A stretch of 64,000 nucleotides of DNA from Thauera chlorobenzoica (GTDB lineage Bacteria > Pseudomonadota > Gammaproteobacteria > Burkholderiales > Rhodocyclaceae): contig NZ_CP018839.1 in the NCBI RefSeq assembly GCF_001922305.1, positions 3,658,001 to 3,722,000 of the forward strand. The letters are read 5' to 3'. Of the stretch, positions 38,558-46,947 are shown one piece after another. Positions within the stretch are counted from its first letter, which is position 1; every line of letters begins with the position of its first letter. Below the pieces are notes generated by a model. That model was not told where the DNA came from. It did not search any database and saw only the letters and a list, made by a program, of their open reading frames with translations. Made by a program: the position numbers and the translations under genes.

Positions 38558-38906
38558 GCCGCAGCATGTCCTATTGCTTATTCTTGTGTCTATCGATTTT
38601 TCCGGCGCCGGAGATGAAGTTGAGAAAAGGGCTAAAGCCATCTACCGTCGGATGTATGGGCACATCGAACAGTTGATTGCACAAGGCCAAACCGAAGGGG
38701 TATTTCGGTCTGATTGCGGTAGCGATGAGCTGGCGTCAATTGTGATGGCGGCCCATGACGGAGTACTCATTGAATGGTATCGGAGACCCAACGAACTAAC
38801 GGGAAAGACCCTTACCAAAGCATTGAGATCGGTACTCCTCAATGGCTTGATTATGGAAAGCAAAAAAAACCTCACGATCGAAGCCGCTCGCAAGAAAGCG
38901 CTCTAA
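38558..38906 (+). pseudogene. mbdR: TetR-family regulator (MbdR-like), C-terminal part of IS-split gene
   Basis: The ligand-binding/dimerisation half: ILVSIDFSGAGDEVEKRAKAIYRRMYGHIEQLIAQG, then GVFRSDCGSDELASIVMAAHDGVLIEWYRRP, ending NLTIEAARKKAL. It is in phase with the N-terminal piece once the IS and one CTAA are removed (104 + 1 + 115 coding codons = 220 residues). As a separate fragment it has no clear ribosome site. Confidence 0.88.
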
Positions 38907-39260
38907 TAGCAGGACCTCCGCACTCGAACACTATGCGCCAGCACTCGCTAAGCAACTGATACTAAAGACACTCATCGCTAAGCCTGAATTCCAGTGAGCA
39001 GAAAAGGGACCAAAATTCGCTGGCTTCGACTAAGAGAAACTTTCAGGCGACACCGCCCGGCGCCTTGATTTTATTGATTAAATACATGGGTACATTATGC
39101 AAACAGAGTGCGTAAACCCTGATGCCTTGGCCTGTACAAAATTTGTGTAAAATGCTATTGATTTGGACGGGTAGCTGCCCACTCGAAAATTCCAAGCCCG
39201 TAGCTGCGGCAGCCCCCCCCCCCACCCCCCGCGATACGGAGTGTGGGCGAGACGCTGTCG
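38907..39260. other. Gene-free junction between the catabolic island and core chromosome
   Basis: About 350 bp of mostly AT-rich sequence with no believable gene, tRNA or clear IS end. At its right edge is a tract of 11 C (39213-39223), one A and six more C. Composition changes sharply here, from moderate GC on the left to very high GC on the right. Confidence 0.5.
39213..39230. repeat. Poly-C tract
   Basis: Eleven C, A, six C. It lies 31 bp beyond the stop of the TerB/DUF697 gene. Such tracts are prone to slippage and to sequencing error. Confidence 0.8.
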
Positions 39261-40232
39261 TCAGGAGGCGCGCAGTTCGGCGGTGAGCTTGCCCAGGTCC
39301 AGCGTGCGCGCGCGCTGCTCGATCTCGCCCGCGTAGTTCGCCTGCAGGCCGCGCGCCTGCTCGAACAGGCGGGCGAACATCGCCTTCAGGCCGGCGGCGT
39401 CGAGGCGGCGGCCTTCGCCGTAGTAGTGCAGCGCGACCTGGCCGATGGCGTAGGTGGTGGCGAAGGAGAACGCCGAGCCGGTGGCCTGGCTGCCGATCGC
39501 GCGTCCGAGCTTGCCGAAGGCCTTGCCGAGGAGGCCGCCGACCAGCTTGCGCCCGAGCTGCTCGATGTACTGCCCGGTCATCCCCACCCCGGTGGTGGCG
39601 AGGAAGTCCTTGATGTGGCCGCGATCAAGCTCGTAGCCGTGGGCCTTGCCGATGCGATAGACGAGGCGGATCTGCAGCGGAATGATCGCCATCGAGGCCA
39701 TCGACTGCGGCAGCAGCTCGAGCGCGCCGTTGAGGATCGAGGCGTTGAGGATCATGCGTTCGAGCTCGCCGCGGTCGATGGCGGCGGACGCCGGCCCGGG
39801 CGCCGCGCCCGCGGCCTCGGCCTCCGGCGCCGCGGTCACCAACACCTCGGTCACCGGCGCCTGCGCCAGCGCTTCGGCCTCCTCGACGAAGCGCCCGGCC
39901 GCGCCGCGCTCGAGTCCGAGGAGGGCGGCGAGACGTTCGAGGAAGGCAGCTTCCTGGGGGTTGCGGTTGCCGTCGGCCTCGCACACTCCAACCGCGAGTT
40001 CGAAGGCGAGCTGACGCAGCGCCGCGCTGTCGAGCTCGGCGACCACCGCCTCGAGGCCGAGACGGCCGAGCAGCACGTCCTGGTACAGCGCGATGAAGTC
40101 GATCTCGGCGTCGCGGCCGAGCGATTCGGCGACCTTGCGCACGTGCTCACGCTCGCTGCCGTCCTGGGCGCCGTCGGCGAAGGCGGCCATCAGGCACACG
40201 GCGATGATGGAACGGGCTTGCTCGGGGGTCAT
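39261..40232 (-). CDS. TerB-like / DUF697-type protein
   Basis: 323 residues. The N-terminal ~120 residues resemble the TerB/DjlA-type helical domain (MTPEQARSIIAVCLMAAFADG, FELAVGVCEADGNRNPQEAAFLERLA). An Ala/Pro-rich linker follows. The C-terminal part resembles DUF697 (PLQIRLVYRIGKAHGYELDRGHIKDFLA near residue 195, then Gly-rich GGLLGKAFGKLGRAIGSQATGSAFSFATTYAIGQVA), probably membrane-associated. Start at ATG 40232, preceded by AAGGAGAG; an upstream in-frame ATG would add ten residues. Function is not established. No tellurite genes are nearby. Confidence 0.8.
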   Translation of the reverse strand: MTPEQARSIIAVCLMAAFADGAQDGSEREHVRKVAESLGRDAEIDFIALYQDVLLGRLGLEAVVAELDSAALRQLAFELAVGVCEADGNRNPQEAAFLERLAALLGLERGAAGRFVEEAEALAQAPVTEVLVTAAPEAEAAGAAPGPASAAIDRGELERMILNASILNGALELLPQSMASMAIIPLQIRLVYRIGKAHGYELDRGHIKDFLATTGVGMTGQYIEQLGRKLVGGLLGKAFGKLGRAIGSQATGSAFSFATTYAIGQVALHYYGEGRRLDAAGLKAMFARLFEQARGLQANYAGEIEQRARTLDLGKLTAELRAS

Positions 40233-40463
40233 GGGGGGCTCTCCTTTTCGATCGGTCGTCAATCGGCCGCCGGATGCGCAGTGCGCACAGGCGCTCCAGC
40301 GCCCTGCGCAGCTGCGTCACCGGCGCCGGCCGGAGGCGAAAGTATGACCCGAAACATGAACCGGAAATGAACGCGCGCTTCAGCATCGGTTCAGACCCGC
40401 CGGCGCAGGATGGCGCCACGGTCGAAGGAAAGACCGCGATCCACACCAACCGGAGAAGCCATC

Positions 40464-41123
40464 ATGCGTGCCACCACTCTCATCACCACCCTCCTCCTCG
40501 GCGCCGGCATCCTCGCCGGTGGCGCCGTGCTCATCCCCGCCCTCGCCCAGAACGGCACCGGCAGTGCCATCGGCATTTCCGCCGCCACCGGCCAGGACGG
40601 CTGGCTGACGCTGCACGAGGTCCAGCTCAAGCTCGAAGCCCTCGGCTATCGCGAACTGACGAAGATCGAGCGCGACGACGACAAGTACGAAGTCAAGGCC
40701 ATCGATGCGCAAGGACAGCGGGTGGAACTCGACGTCGATCCGCTCACCGGCGCCATCCTCGGCACCGAAGTCAAGCGCAGCAAAGGCAGCCGCAGCGACA
40801 CCGAGCAGGCCTCCTGGCTGACGCTGCACCAGGTCCAGGTCAAGCTCGAAGCCACCGGCTACCGCGACATCCAGGAGATCGAGCGCGAACGCGACCACTA
40901 CCAGGCCAAGGCCACCGATGCCCAAGGGCAGCGGGTGAAGCTGGCGATCGACCCCCGCAGCGGCGACGTCCTCGACACCGACGTCAAGCGCAGCCGGGGC
41001 GATGACCGCCGTAGTGCGGACGAGCCGCGGACCCGACTCACCGTCGATCCCTACAGCGGCGACGTCATCGAAGGCACCGCCGCCGAGCGCGCCACCAACC
41101 CCACCGCCCCCGCCACCAAGTAA
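40464..41123 (+). CDS. Secreted protein with two PepSY-type domains
   Basis: 219 residues: a signal peptide (hydrophobic core near residues 5-22, cleavage near ALAQ-N), then two tandem PepSY-like repeats, WLTLHEVQLKLEALGYRELTKIERDDDKYEVKA and WLTLHQVQVKLEATGYRDIQEIERERDHYQAKA, followed by a third partial LTVDPYSGDVIEG. It is probably periplasmic. GGAGAAG precedes the ATG. It is followed by a strong terminator, a ferric-reductase-like gene and an OmpR/QseC-type two-component pair; PepSY proteins commonly sit with such pairs and can be their targets (inference). Confidence 0.85.
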   Translation: MRATTLITTLLLGAGILAGGAVLIPALAQNGTGSAIGISAATGQDGWLTLHEVQLKLEALGYRELTKIERDDDKYEVKAIDAQGQRVELDVDPLTGAILGTEVKRSKGSRSDTEQASWLTLHQVQVKLEATGYRDIQEIERERDHYQAKATDAQGQRVKLAIDPRSGDVLDTDVKRSRGDDRRSADEPRTRLTVDPYSGDVIEGTAAERATNPTAPATK

Positions 41124-41132
41124 GCCGCCCCC

Positions 41133-41168
41133 GCGGGGCGCCGCGCAACGCCGGCGCCCCGCCTTTTT
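41133..41168 (+). terminator. Rho-independent terminator after the PepSY gene
   Basis: Perfect 10-bp stem GCGGGGCGCC (41133-41142) / GGCGCCCCGC (41153-41162) with a 10-base loop, then C and five T. It lies before the next gene, whose ribosome site follows closely. Confidence 0.85.
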
Positions 41169-41182
41169 CTGGAGCCACTGCC

Positions 41183-42502
41183 ATGATTCCCGCCCTGTCG
41201 GCCTTCATCGGCCTCATCGTCCTTGCCTGGGGCGTGGGTGTCCCCGCCCTCGACTCCGCCGCCGGCGCCCTGCCCTGGGCGGTGCGCGAGCAGGCGCTTT
41301 ACCTCAGCGGCCTGCTCGCAATCGGGCTGATGTCGCTGGCGATGGTGCTCGCCACCCGCCCGGCCTGGCTGGAACGCCCGCTCGGCGGGCTGGACCGCAT
41401 TTTCCGCATGCACAAGTGGGCCGGCATCCTCGCCGGCGTGTTCGCCGCGCTGCACTGGCTGATCGAGCTGTCCGACGACCTGATCAAGTCGATCTTCGGC
41501 CGCGGCGAGCGCCCGCACGAGGAAGAATTCGGCGGCCTGCTCGACAACCTGCGCGAAGCCGGCGAGGAGCTCGGCGAGTTCGCCATCTACCTGATGCTGG
41601 CGATGGTCGTGCTCAGCCTGCTGAAGCGCTTCCCGTACAAATTCTGGCGCCATCTCCACCGCGCCATGCCGGTACTCTACCTGATGCTCGCCTTCCATGC
41701 CGCGGTGCTCGCCCCGGTCGAATACTGGACCCAGCCCGCGGGTGCGCTGCTCGCCCTGCTGCTGGCTGCCGGCACGGTCGCTGCGGCGCTGTCGCTGGGC
41801 GGGCGGATCGGCCGCGAGCGCCGCGTGCACGGCGTGGTTACCGCCGTGTCTTCGCCCGCGCCCGACGTCACCGAAGTGGAATGCCGCCTCGACGGCGACT
41901 GGCGCGGGCACCGTGCCGGGCAGTTCGCCTTCGTCGGCTTCGAGCGCTTCGAAGGCGCCCACCCCTTCACCATCGCCAGCGCCGACCGCGGCGACCGCAC
42001 GCTGCGCTTCCAGATCAAGGCCCTGGGCGACTACACCCGCCGGCTCTCGAGCCGGGTCGCGGTCGGACAGGCGGTCACCGTCGAAGGCCCCTACGGCCGC
42101 TTCGTCCTCGGCCGCCACGACCGCCAGGCGCGCCAGATCTGGGTCGCCGGCGGGATCGGCATCACCCCCTTCCTCGCCTGGCTCGAGACCCTGCACACCC
42201 GCCCGGACGAGGCGCCGGCCGCCGACCTGCATTACAGTACCCGCGATCGGGCCCACGACCCCTTCGTCGCCCGCCTCGAAACCCTGTGCGCCGGACTGCC
42301 TGCGGTGACGCTGCACATCCACGACAGCAGCACGGACGGCCTGCTCACCGCCGAGCGCCTGTCCGCGCTGCACGACGCGCGCCAGCGCGCCGAAGTCTGG
42401 TTCTGCGGGCCGCGCGGATTCGCCGAGCAGCTGCGCGCGGGGCTGGCCCGTGCCTGGGGGCGGCGGCTGCGCTTCCACCAGGAAGCGTTCGAGCTGCGCT
42501 GA
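41183..42502 (+). CDS. Ferric reductase-like transmembrane / FAD-NAD(P)-binding oxidoreductase
   Basis: 439 residues. The N-terminal ~215 residues hold about six membrane segments with haem-ligand-type histidines (MHKWAGILAGVFAALHWLIEL near residue 73, FWRHLHRAMPVLYLMLAFHAAV near residue 153). The C-terminal part is a ferredoxin-reductase-like module: GQFAFVGFE, HPFTIAS near residue 258, GPYGRF near residue 302, NAD-binding GGIGITPFLAWLE near residue 325 and WFCGPRGF near residue 408. It would move electrons from NAD(P)H across the membrane to an unknown acceptor. It is followed by a two-component system. Confidence 0.88.
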   Translation: MIPALSAFIGLIVLAWGVGVPALDSAAGALPWAVREQALYLSGLLAIGLMSLAMVLATRPAWLERPLGGLDRIFRMHKWAGILAGVFAALHWLIELSDDLIKSIFGRGERPHEEEFGGLLDNLREAGEELGEFAIYLMLAMVVLSLLKRFPYKFWRHLHRAMPVLYLMLAFHAAVLAPVEYWTQPAGALLALLLAAGTVAAALSLGGRIGRERRVHGVVTAVSSPAPDVTEVECRLDGDWRGHRAGQFAFVGFERFEGAHPFTIASADRGDRTLRFQIKALGDYTRRLSSRVAVGQAVTVEGPYGRFVLGRHDRQARQIWVAGGIGITPFLAWLETLHTRPDEAPAADLHYSTRDRAHDPFVARLETLCAGLPAVTLHIHDSSTDGLLTAERLSALHDARQRAEVWFCGPRGFAEQLRAGLARAWGRRLRFHQEAFELR

Positions 42503-42625
42503 AGCCGCGCCTGCCGCGCTGCGGCCGCCGAGGCGGCTGCGGCGCGGGGCGGACGCCGGACCGCAACCGCGGACGCAGGGTGCGAAGGACCGGTGGAAAC
42601 TACTGCGCAAGAAAGGACGGCAACG

Positions 42626-43492
42626 ATGAAGATCCTGCTCGTCGAAGACGACGAACTGCTCGGCGATGGCATCCAGGCCGGCCTCGAACAGGCCGGCTTC
42701 ACCGTCGACTGGGCGCGCGACGGCAGCGCCGCGGCCCATGCCCTGGACACCGGCGCCTACCAGGCGGCGGTGCTCGACCTCGGCCTGCCGCGCCTGTCCG
42801 GGATGGACGTGCTGCGCCGCGCCCGCGCCGCGGGGCTGCAGCTGCCGATCCTGATCCTGACCGCGCGCGACGCCCTCGCCGACCGTGTCGCCGGCCTCGA
42901 TGCCGGCGCCGACGACTACGTCGTCAAGCCGTTCGAACTGGCCGAGCTGCAGGCCCGGCTGCGCGCCCTGGTGCGACGCGCGAGCGGTAGCGCGGCACCG
43001 CTGCTCACCTGCGGCGCGCTGCAGCTCGACCCCGGCCGCCGCCAGGTGCGCTTCGGCGGGCGCGCGGTGGCGCTGACCACACGCGAGTTCGCCATCCTCC
43101 ACGCCCTGCTGCTGGGCAAGGGCCGCGTGCTGTCGAAGGCGCAGCTCGAAGAGCAGCTCTACGGCTGGGGCGAGGAAGTCGGGAGCAACACGGTGGAAGT
43201 GTTCATCCACCACCTGCGCCGCAAGCTCGCCCCCGGGCTGATTCGCACCGTGCGCGGCGTGGGCTACCTGATCGAGGACGAGCCCTCTCAAGAAAACGCA
43301 GGGCCGCCCCAAGTGTTCTTGTCCCCCTCGGGGGCGGAAACGGCAAAGCTGTTTCCCGGGGGCGCTCATGACCCCATTTCGCCCCTCCCGCCCGCCTTCC
43401 CTGCGCCACCGCCTGATCGCCCTGCTGGCGGCGGCCGTCCTGCTCGCCTGGGGGGCGACCGCGGCCTTCAGCTACCTCGATGCGCGTCATGA
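42626..43492 (+). CDS. OmpR-family response regulator with C-terminal extension
   Basis: A receiver domain (MKILLVEDDELLGDGIQ, phosphorylatable Asp in AVLDLGLPRLSGMDVL near residue 51, Lys in VVKPFELAEL near residue 101) and a winged-helix DNA-binding domain (LTTREFAILHALLLGKGRVLSKAQL, VFIHHLRRKL, TVRGVGYLIEDEP ending near residue 220), QseB/PmrA-like. The normal end is followed by ~68 extra Pro/Gly-rich residues read from an intergenic-repeat-like sequence, so the frame runs 125 bp into the kinase gene. The extension is probably a non-functional tail. Confidence 0.88.
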   Translation: MKILLVEDDELLGDGIQAGLEQAGFTVDWARDGSAAAHALDTGAYQAAVLDLGLPRLSGMDVLRRARAAGLQLPILILTARDALADRVAGLDAGADDYVVKPFELAELQARLRALVRRASGSAAPLLTCGALQLDPGRRQVRFGGRAVALTTREFAILHALLLGKGRVLSKAQLEEQLYGWGEEVGSNTVEVFIHHLRRKLAPGLIRTVRGVGYLIEDEPSQENAGPPQVFLSPSGAETAKLFPGGAHDPISPLPPAFPAPPPDRPAGGGRPARLGGDRGLQLPRCAS

Positions 43493-44495
43493 GATCGACG
43501 CCATGCTCGGCACCCACCTCCCCGCCACTCCCGCCACCGAAGCGCTGCACGCCGCGCTCGCCGAGAGCATCGCCCGCCACCTGCTGCACCCGCTGCTGTT
43601 CGCCGTCCCCGGGCTGGCGGTGGCGATCTGGCTCGCCGTCGGCGTCGGCCTCGCCCCGCTCGGGCGCTTCGCCGGCGAAGTCGAGCAGCGCGCGCCCGAC
43701 AACCTCGCCCCGCTCGCGCTCGCCCGCGTGCCGCGCGAGGTCCTGCCCCTGCAGCAGGCGCTGAATGCGCTGTTCGCCCGCCTGCGCCAGTCGCGCGAAC
43801 TCGAGCGCCGGTTCACCGCCGATGCCGCCCACGAGCTGCGCACCCCGCTGGCGGCGATCCGCACCCAGGCCGAAGTGGCGCTCAACGCCGACGACGGCAC
43901 CCAGGCCCGGCGCGCGCTCGCCAACGTCGTCGGCGGCGCCGAACGCGCGACCCGGCTGGTCGAGCAGCTGCTGACCCTGGCCCGCCTCGACCCCCAGACC
44001 GCCCTCGAACGGCCGCAGCCGATCGGCCTGCGGGCGCTGGCACGCGACGCGGTCGCCGCCCAGGCGCCGTCGGCCGCGCGCCGGAACATCGACCTCGGCC
44101 TGCTGCCGGGCGACGAGCGCACGGTGCACGGCGACCCGCTGCTGCTCGCGGTGCTGCTGCGCAACCTGGTCGATAACGCCGTCCGCTACACCCCGCCGGG
44201 CGGGCGCGTCGATCTCGCCGTCGAGGAGGCGCACGCGGCGCGCGGCGGCTATCCGCTGCTGCGCGTCACCGACAGCGGCCCGGGAATTGCGCCCGCGGCA
44301 CGGGAACAGGCCTTCGAGCGCTTTCACCGCGGCTCCGACCGCCGCGAGGAAGGCAGCGGCCTGGGGTTGTCGATCGTGCGCCGGATCGCCGAACTGCACC
44401 GCGCCACGCTCACTCTCGATGACGGCCCCGGCGACCGCGGGCTGACGGTACGGGTCGGCTTTCCGCCACCGGAGGACGGATCGGCGCCACTTTAA
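43368..44495 (+). CDS. Sensor histidine kinase, QseC-like
   Basis: 375 residues: an N-terminal transmembrane helix, a short periplasmic loop (~45 residues, ARHEIDAMLGTHLPATPATEALHA), a second transmembrane segment, a HAMP-like linker, phospho-acceptor His in DAAHELRTPLAAIRTQAE near residue 160, N-box LVDNAVRYTPPGG near residue 270, and G-boxes DSGPGI and GSGLGLSIV. It is cognate to the overlapping upstream response regulator. The periplasmic loop is short, which limits the kinds of ligand it could bind directly. Confidence 0.9.
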   Translation: MTPFRPSRPPSLRHRLIALLAAAVLLAWGATAAFSYLDARHEIDAMLGTHLPATPATEALHAALAESIARHLLHPLLFAVPGLAVAIWLAVGVGLAPLGRFAGEVEQRAPDNLAPLALARVPREVLPLQQALNALFARLRQSRELERRFTADAAHELRTPLAAIRTQAEVALNADDGTQARRALANVVGGAERATRLVEQLLTLARLDPQTALERPQPIGLRALARDAVAAQAPSAARRNIDLGLLPGDERTVHGDPLLLAVLLRNLVDNAVRYTPPGGRVDLAVEEAHAARGGYPLLRVTDSGPGIAPAAREQAFERFHRGSDRREEGSGLGLSIVRRIAELHRATLTLDDGPGDRGLTVRVGFPPPEDGSAPL

Positions 44496-44565
44496 GGGCG
44501 GTTTAAGGCGGCGCGCGGATACTGCCGCCTGCGCCCCCTGAAACGGCGCATGACACGGAGGAATC

Positions 44566-45072
44566 ATGAAATTTCAAGTACACGCATCGGCGCTCGCCGC
44601 CGCCCTCGGCCTTTTCTTCGGCAGCGCGGCAGGCGGTGCCTGGGCCGCTTCGGCGACCCCGCAGGCTCACACCCACGCCCCCGCCGCCAACGCCAACGCC
44701 ACGCCGCAGCTCGATCATGGCAAGAAGTGGGCGATCGACGCCCCCCTCGCGCAGGCGATGGCGAACATCCGCAACGACATCGCCGCCCGGCTCGAGGACA
44801 TCCATGCCGACCGCCTGCCTGCCGCCGGCTACCAGGCGCTGGCGAAGCGGGTGAATGGCGAAGTCGCCTACATGGTCGAGAACTGCCGGCTGAGCCCGGC
44901 AGCCGACGCCCAGCTCCACCTCGTGGTAGCCGATCTGCTCGAAGGCGCCAGCGCGATGGAAAACGCCGACGGTCGCCACCAGCCGCGCGCCGGCGCGGTC
45001 ACCGTGATCGGCGCGCTCGACAGCTATGCGCGCTACTTCGACGACCCTGGCTTCAGGCCGATCGCGCACTGA
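44566..45072 (+). CDS. Periplasmic DnrO-like protein
   Basis: 168 residues with a clear signal peptide (cleavage near WAA-SATP, residue 28), a His/Ala/Asn-rich stretch (AHTHAPAANANATPQLDHGKKW), then a helical domain with RNDIAARLEDIHADRL and YMVENCRLSPAADAQLHLVVADLLEGA. It resembles small exported proteins annotated DnrO in denitrifiers; function unknown. ACGGAGGA precedes the ATG. It follows the kinase gene by about 70 bp and may be part of its regulon. Confidence 0.75.
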   Translation: MKFQVHASALAAALGLFFGSAAGGAWAASATPQAHTHAPAANANATPQLDHGKKWAIDAPLAQAMANIRNDIAARLEDIHADRLPAAGYQALAKRVNGEVAYMVENCRLSPAADAQLHLVVADLLEGASAMENADGRHQPRAGAVTVIGALDSYARYFDDPGFRPIAH

Positions 45073-45209
45073 AACCGGGCGGCCGGAGCCGGCCGCGACC
45101 GTGGAACGGGAATTGCATGCGCATGCTGCAGATGCGCTGACAAACTGGGAAGCGCTCCTTCATAATCCCGCTGTTTGTCCACACTCCCGTCCTCCACCGG
45201 CTGATCATC

Positions 45210-45857
45210 ATGGCCCAGTCCATCGAACACCTCTTCGCCAACAACAAATCCTGGTCCGAGCGCATGCAGGCCGACGATCCGGAATATTTCGCCCGCCTGG
45301 TCACCCAGCAGAGCCCGGAGTACCTGTGGATCGGCTGCTCCGACAGCCGGGTGCCGGCGAACCAGGTCATCGGCCTGGCGCCGGGCGAAGTTTTCGTCCA
45401 CCGCAACATCGCCAACGTCGTCGTGCATACCGACCTCAACGCCCTGTCGGTGATCCATTACGCGGTCGAGATCCTGCGCGTGAAGCACATCCTGGTGGTC
45501 GGCCACTACGGCTGCGGCGGCGTGCGGGCGGCGATGCACGACAACCGCACCGGGCTCACCGACAACTGGCTGCGCCACATCCAGGACGTGCGCGACCGCC
45601 ACGACGAACGCCTGGCGCGCATCGACGACACCACCGAGCGCCTGAACCGCCTGTGCGAGTTCAACGCCATGCACCAGGTGGTCAACGTCTGCCAGACCTC
45701 GATCCTGCGCGAGGCCTGGCAGCGCGGCCAGAATGTCACCGTCCATGGCTGGTGCTACAGCCTGCACGACGGCATGGTGCGCGACCTCGGGGTCAGCGCG
45801 CGCAGCCGCGAGGAAGCCGTCGAGCGCTACCGGGACGCGGTCGAGCGGGTCGGCTGA
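45210..45857 (+). CDS. can: Beta-carbonic anhydrase
   Basis: 215 residues; interconverts CO2 and bicarbonate in the cytoplasm. Zinc ligands and catalytic dyad are intact: CSDSRVPANQ near residue 42 (Cys and Asp/Arg dyad) and HYGCGGVRAAM near residue 98 (His and Cys). The length and the segments VFVHRNIANVV and LCEFNAMHQVVNVCQT match the E. coli Can clade. It appears to have its own promoter; the preceding ~137 bp hold no gene. Confidence 0.95.
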   Translation: MAQSIEHLFANNKSWSERMQADDPEYFARLVTQQSPEYLWIGCSDSRVPANQVIGLAPGEVFVHRNIANVVVHTDLNALSVIHYAVEILRVKHILVVGHYGCGGVRAAMHDNRTGLTDNWLRHIQDVRDRHDERLARIDDTTERLNRLCEFNAMHQVVNVCQTSILREAWQRGQNVTVHGWCYSLHDGMVRDLGVSARSREEAVERYRDAVERVG

Positions 45858-45893
45858 GCGCCGGCCCGATCACGCTTCCCCCGGCGCGGCGCG

Positions 45894-46205
45894 CTAGCGT
45901 GCCGCGGTCAGCCCTGCCAGCTGGGGGCCGAACCAGGTCGTCAACACGAGGGCGAGCGGCACGCCGAGAAGGAAGATCCGGATCACCCAGGCGATGAACG
46001 GGTGGGTCTGGTGAGACTCGATGAAGTACCTCGCCACCACCCAGCCCTTGAGCCAGATGATGGCGGCAAGCGGAAGCTGGACCCAGGAAGCGGGGCCCAG
46101 CCAGCGCACCAGCCACAGGCTGAACACGGTCATGGCGACGAGGAACAGCCAGGCGAGGCCGAGCGGAAGGAGGGCCGTCGACGGCGCGGAAGAGTCGGTT
46201 CGCAT
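45894..46205 (-). CDS. norF: Cytochrome c oxidase subunit IV-like protein (NorF-like)
   Basis: 103 residues with three membrane segments (PLGLAWLFLVAMTVFSLWLVRWLG, VQLPLAAIIWLKGWVVARYF, AWVIRIFLLGVPLALVLTTWFG) and the conserved FIESHQTHPFIAWVIRI loop. This matches the small subunit IV/NorF family found next to NorE in denitrifiers. It starts 3 bp after the norE stop. Neither norC nor norB lies nearby, so this pair is separated from any nitric oxide reductase core. Confidence 0.78.
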   Translation of the reverse strand: MRTDSSAPSTALLPLGLAWLFLVAMTVFSLWLVRWLGPASWVQLPLAAIIWLKGWVVARYFIESHQTHPFIAWVIRIFLLGVPLALVLTTWFGPQLAGLTAAR

Positions 46206-46208
46206 GGC

Positions 46209-46826
46209 TCAGGGCAGCACGTAGCAAAGGGCGAAGATGACCAGCCAGATGATGTCGGTGGCGTGCCAGTAGCTCGCCAGCGCTTCCAGCCCGTCGTGGT
46301 TTTGCGCCGAATAGGCGCCGATGGCGTGGCGTCCCAGCACCCACAGGATGCCGAGGATGCCCCAGAAACCATGAACGAGATGGGTGAAGGTCAGGTAGTA
46401 ATACACGGTGAAGAAGATTCCCGACCCGCCGTCGATGCCCTGGGCGAGGTTCCAGCGGATCTCGAGCAGCTTCGCCAGCGGGTAGCCCAGCGCAAGGACG
46501 AGCCCGCCGACGAGAAAGGCGATCGACCGCCCCCGCCGGCCGGCGCGGATCGTGGCCACGGAGCAGGCGATGAGGAAGCTGCTGCTGACCATCAGCAAGG
46601 TGATCGCGACTCCGGCGGTGGCCGACAGCCGCGGCGCGCCGTCCTCGAAAGCCTGCGGGAAGTGCGCCCGGGCGACGAAGTAGACCGCGAACAGGACGAG
46701 GAACTCGACGAACTCGCAGGTGATGCCGACCCAGATCCCGGCGTTGCCCGGCACCCGGCCGGAGGTACGGCCGATGCCGCGCTCCGCGTCGCCTGCGCGG
46801 TATTCCGGTAACGCTGCCGATGTCAT
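46209..46826 (-). CDS. norE: Cytochrome c oxidase subunit III-like protein (NorE-like)
   Basis: 205 residues with five membrane segments and the haem-copper oxidase subunit III pattern (GNAGIWVGITCEFVEFLVLFAVYFVARAHFP near residue 24, YYLTFTHLVHGFWGILGILWVLG near residue 143, YWHATDIIWLVIFALCYVLP at the end). Five helices rather than seven is typical of NorE. The start at 46826 has only a weak AAGG ahead. It is divergent from a MocR-type regulator across 121 bp, which may control it. An orphan oxidase subunit III is the alternative identity. Confidence 0.8.
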   Translation of the reverse strand: MTSAALPEYRAGDAERGIGRTSGRVPGNAGIWVGITCEFVEFLVLFAVYFVARAHFPQAFEDGAPRLSATAGVAITLLMVSSSFLIACSVATIRAGRRGRSIAFLVGGLVLALGYPLAKLLEIRWNLAQGIDGGSGIFFTVYYYLTFTHLVHGFWGILGILWVLGRHAIGAYSAQNHDGLEALASYWHATDIIWLVIFALCYVLP

Positions 46827-46947
46827 GCCGATCCGCCTTTCCGTCGATCCCCGATTCCGCATTATTCGCCACCCGGCCGCCGTTTCACAGGTACAGCCGC
46901 CCGCATCGGCGACCGTAACAGCGCCGGGCGCGGCATACAATCGACCG

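Noticed and set aside
41051..43369. 772-codon minus-strand frame over the ferric reductase-like and response regulator genes
   Set aside because: Antisense shadow; the plus-strand genes have ribosome sites, domains and ordered spacing.
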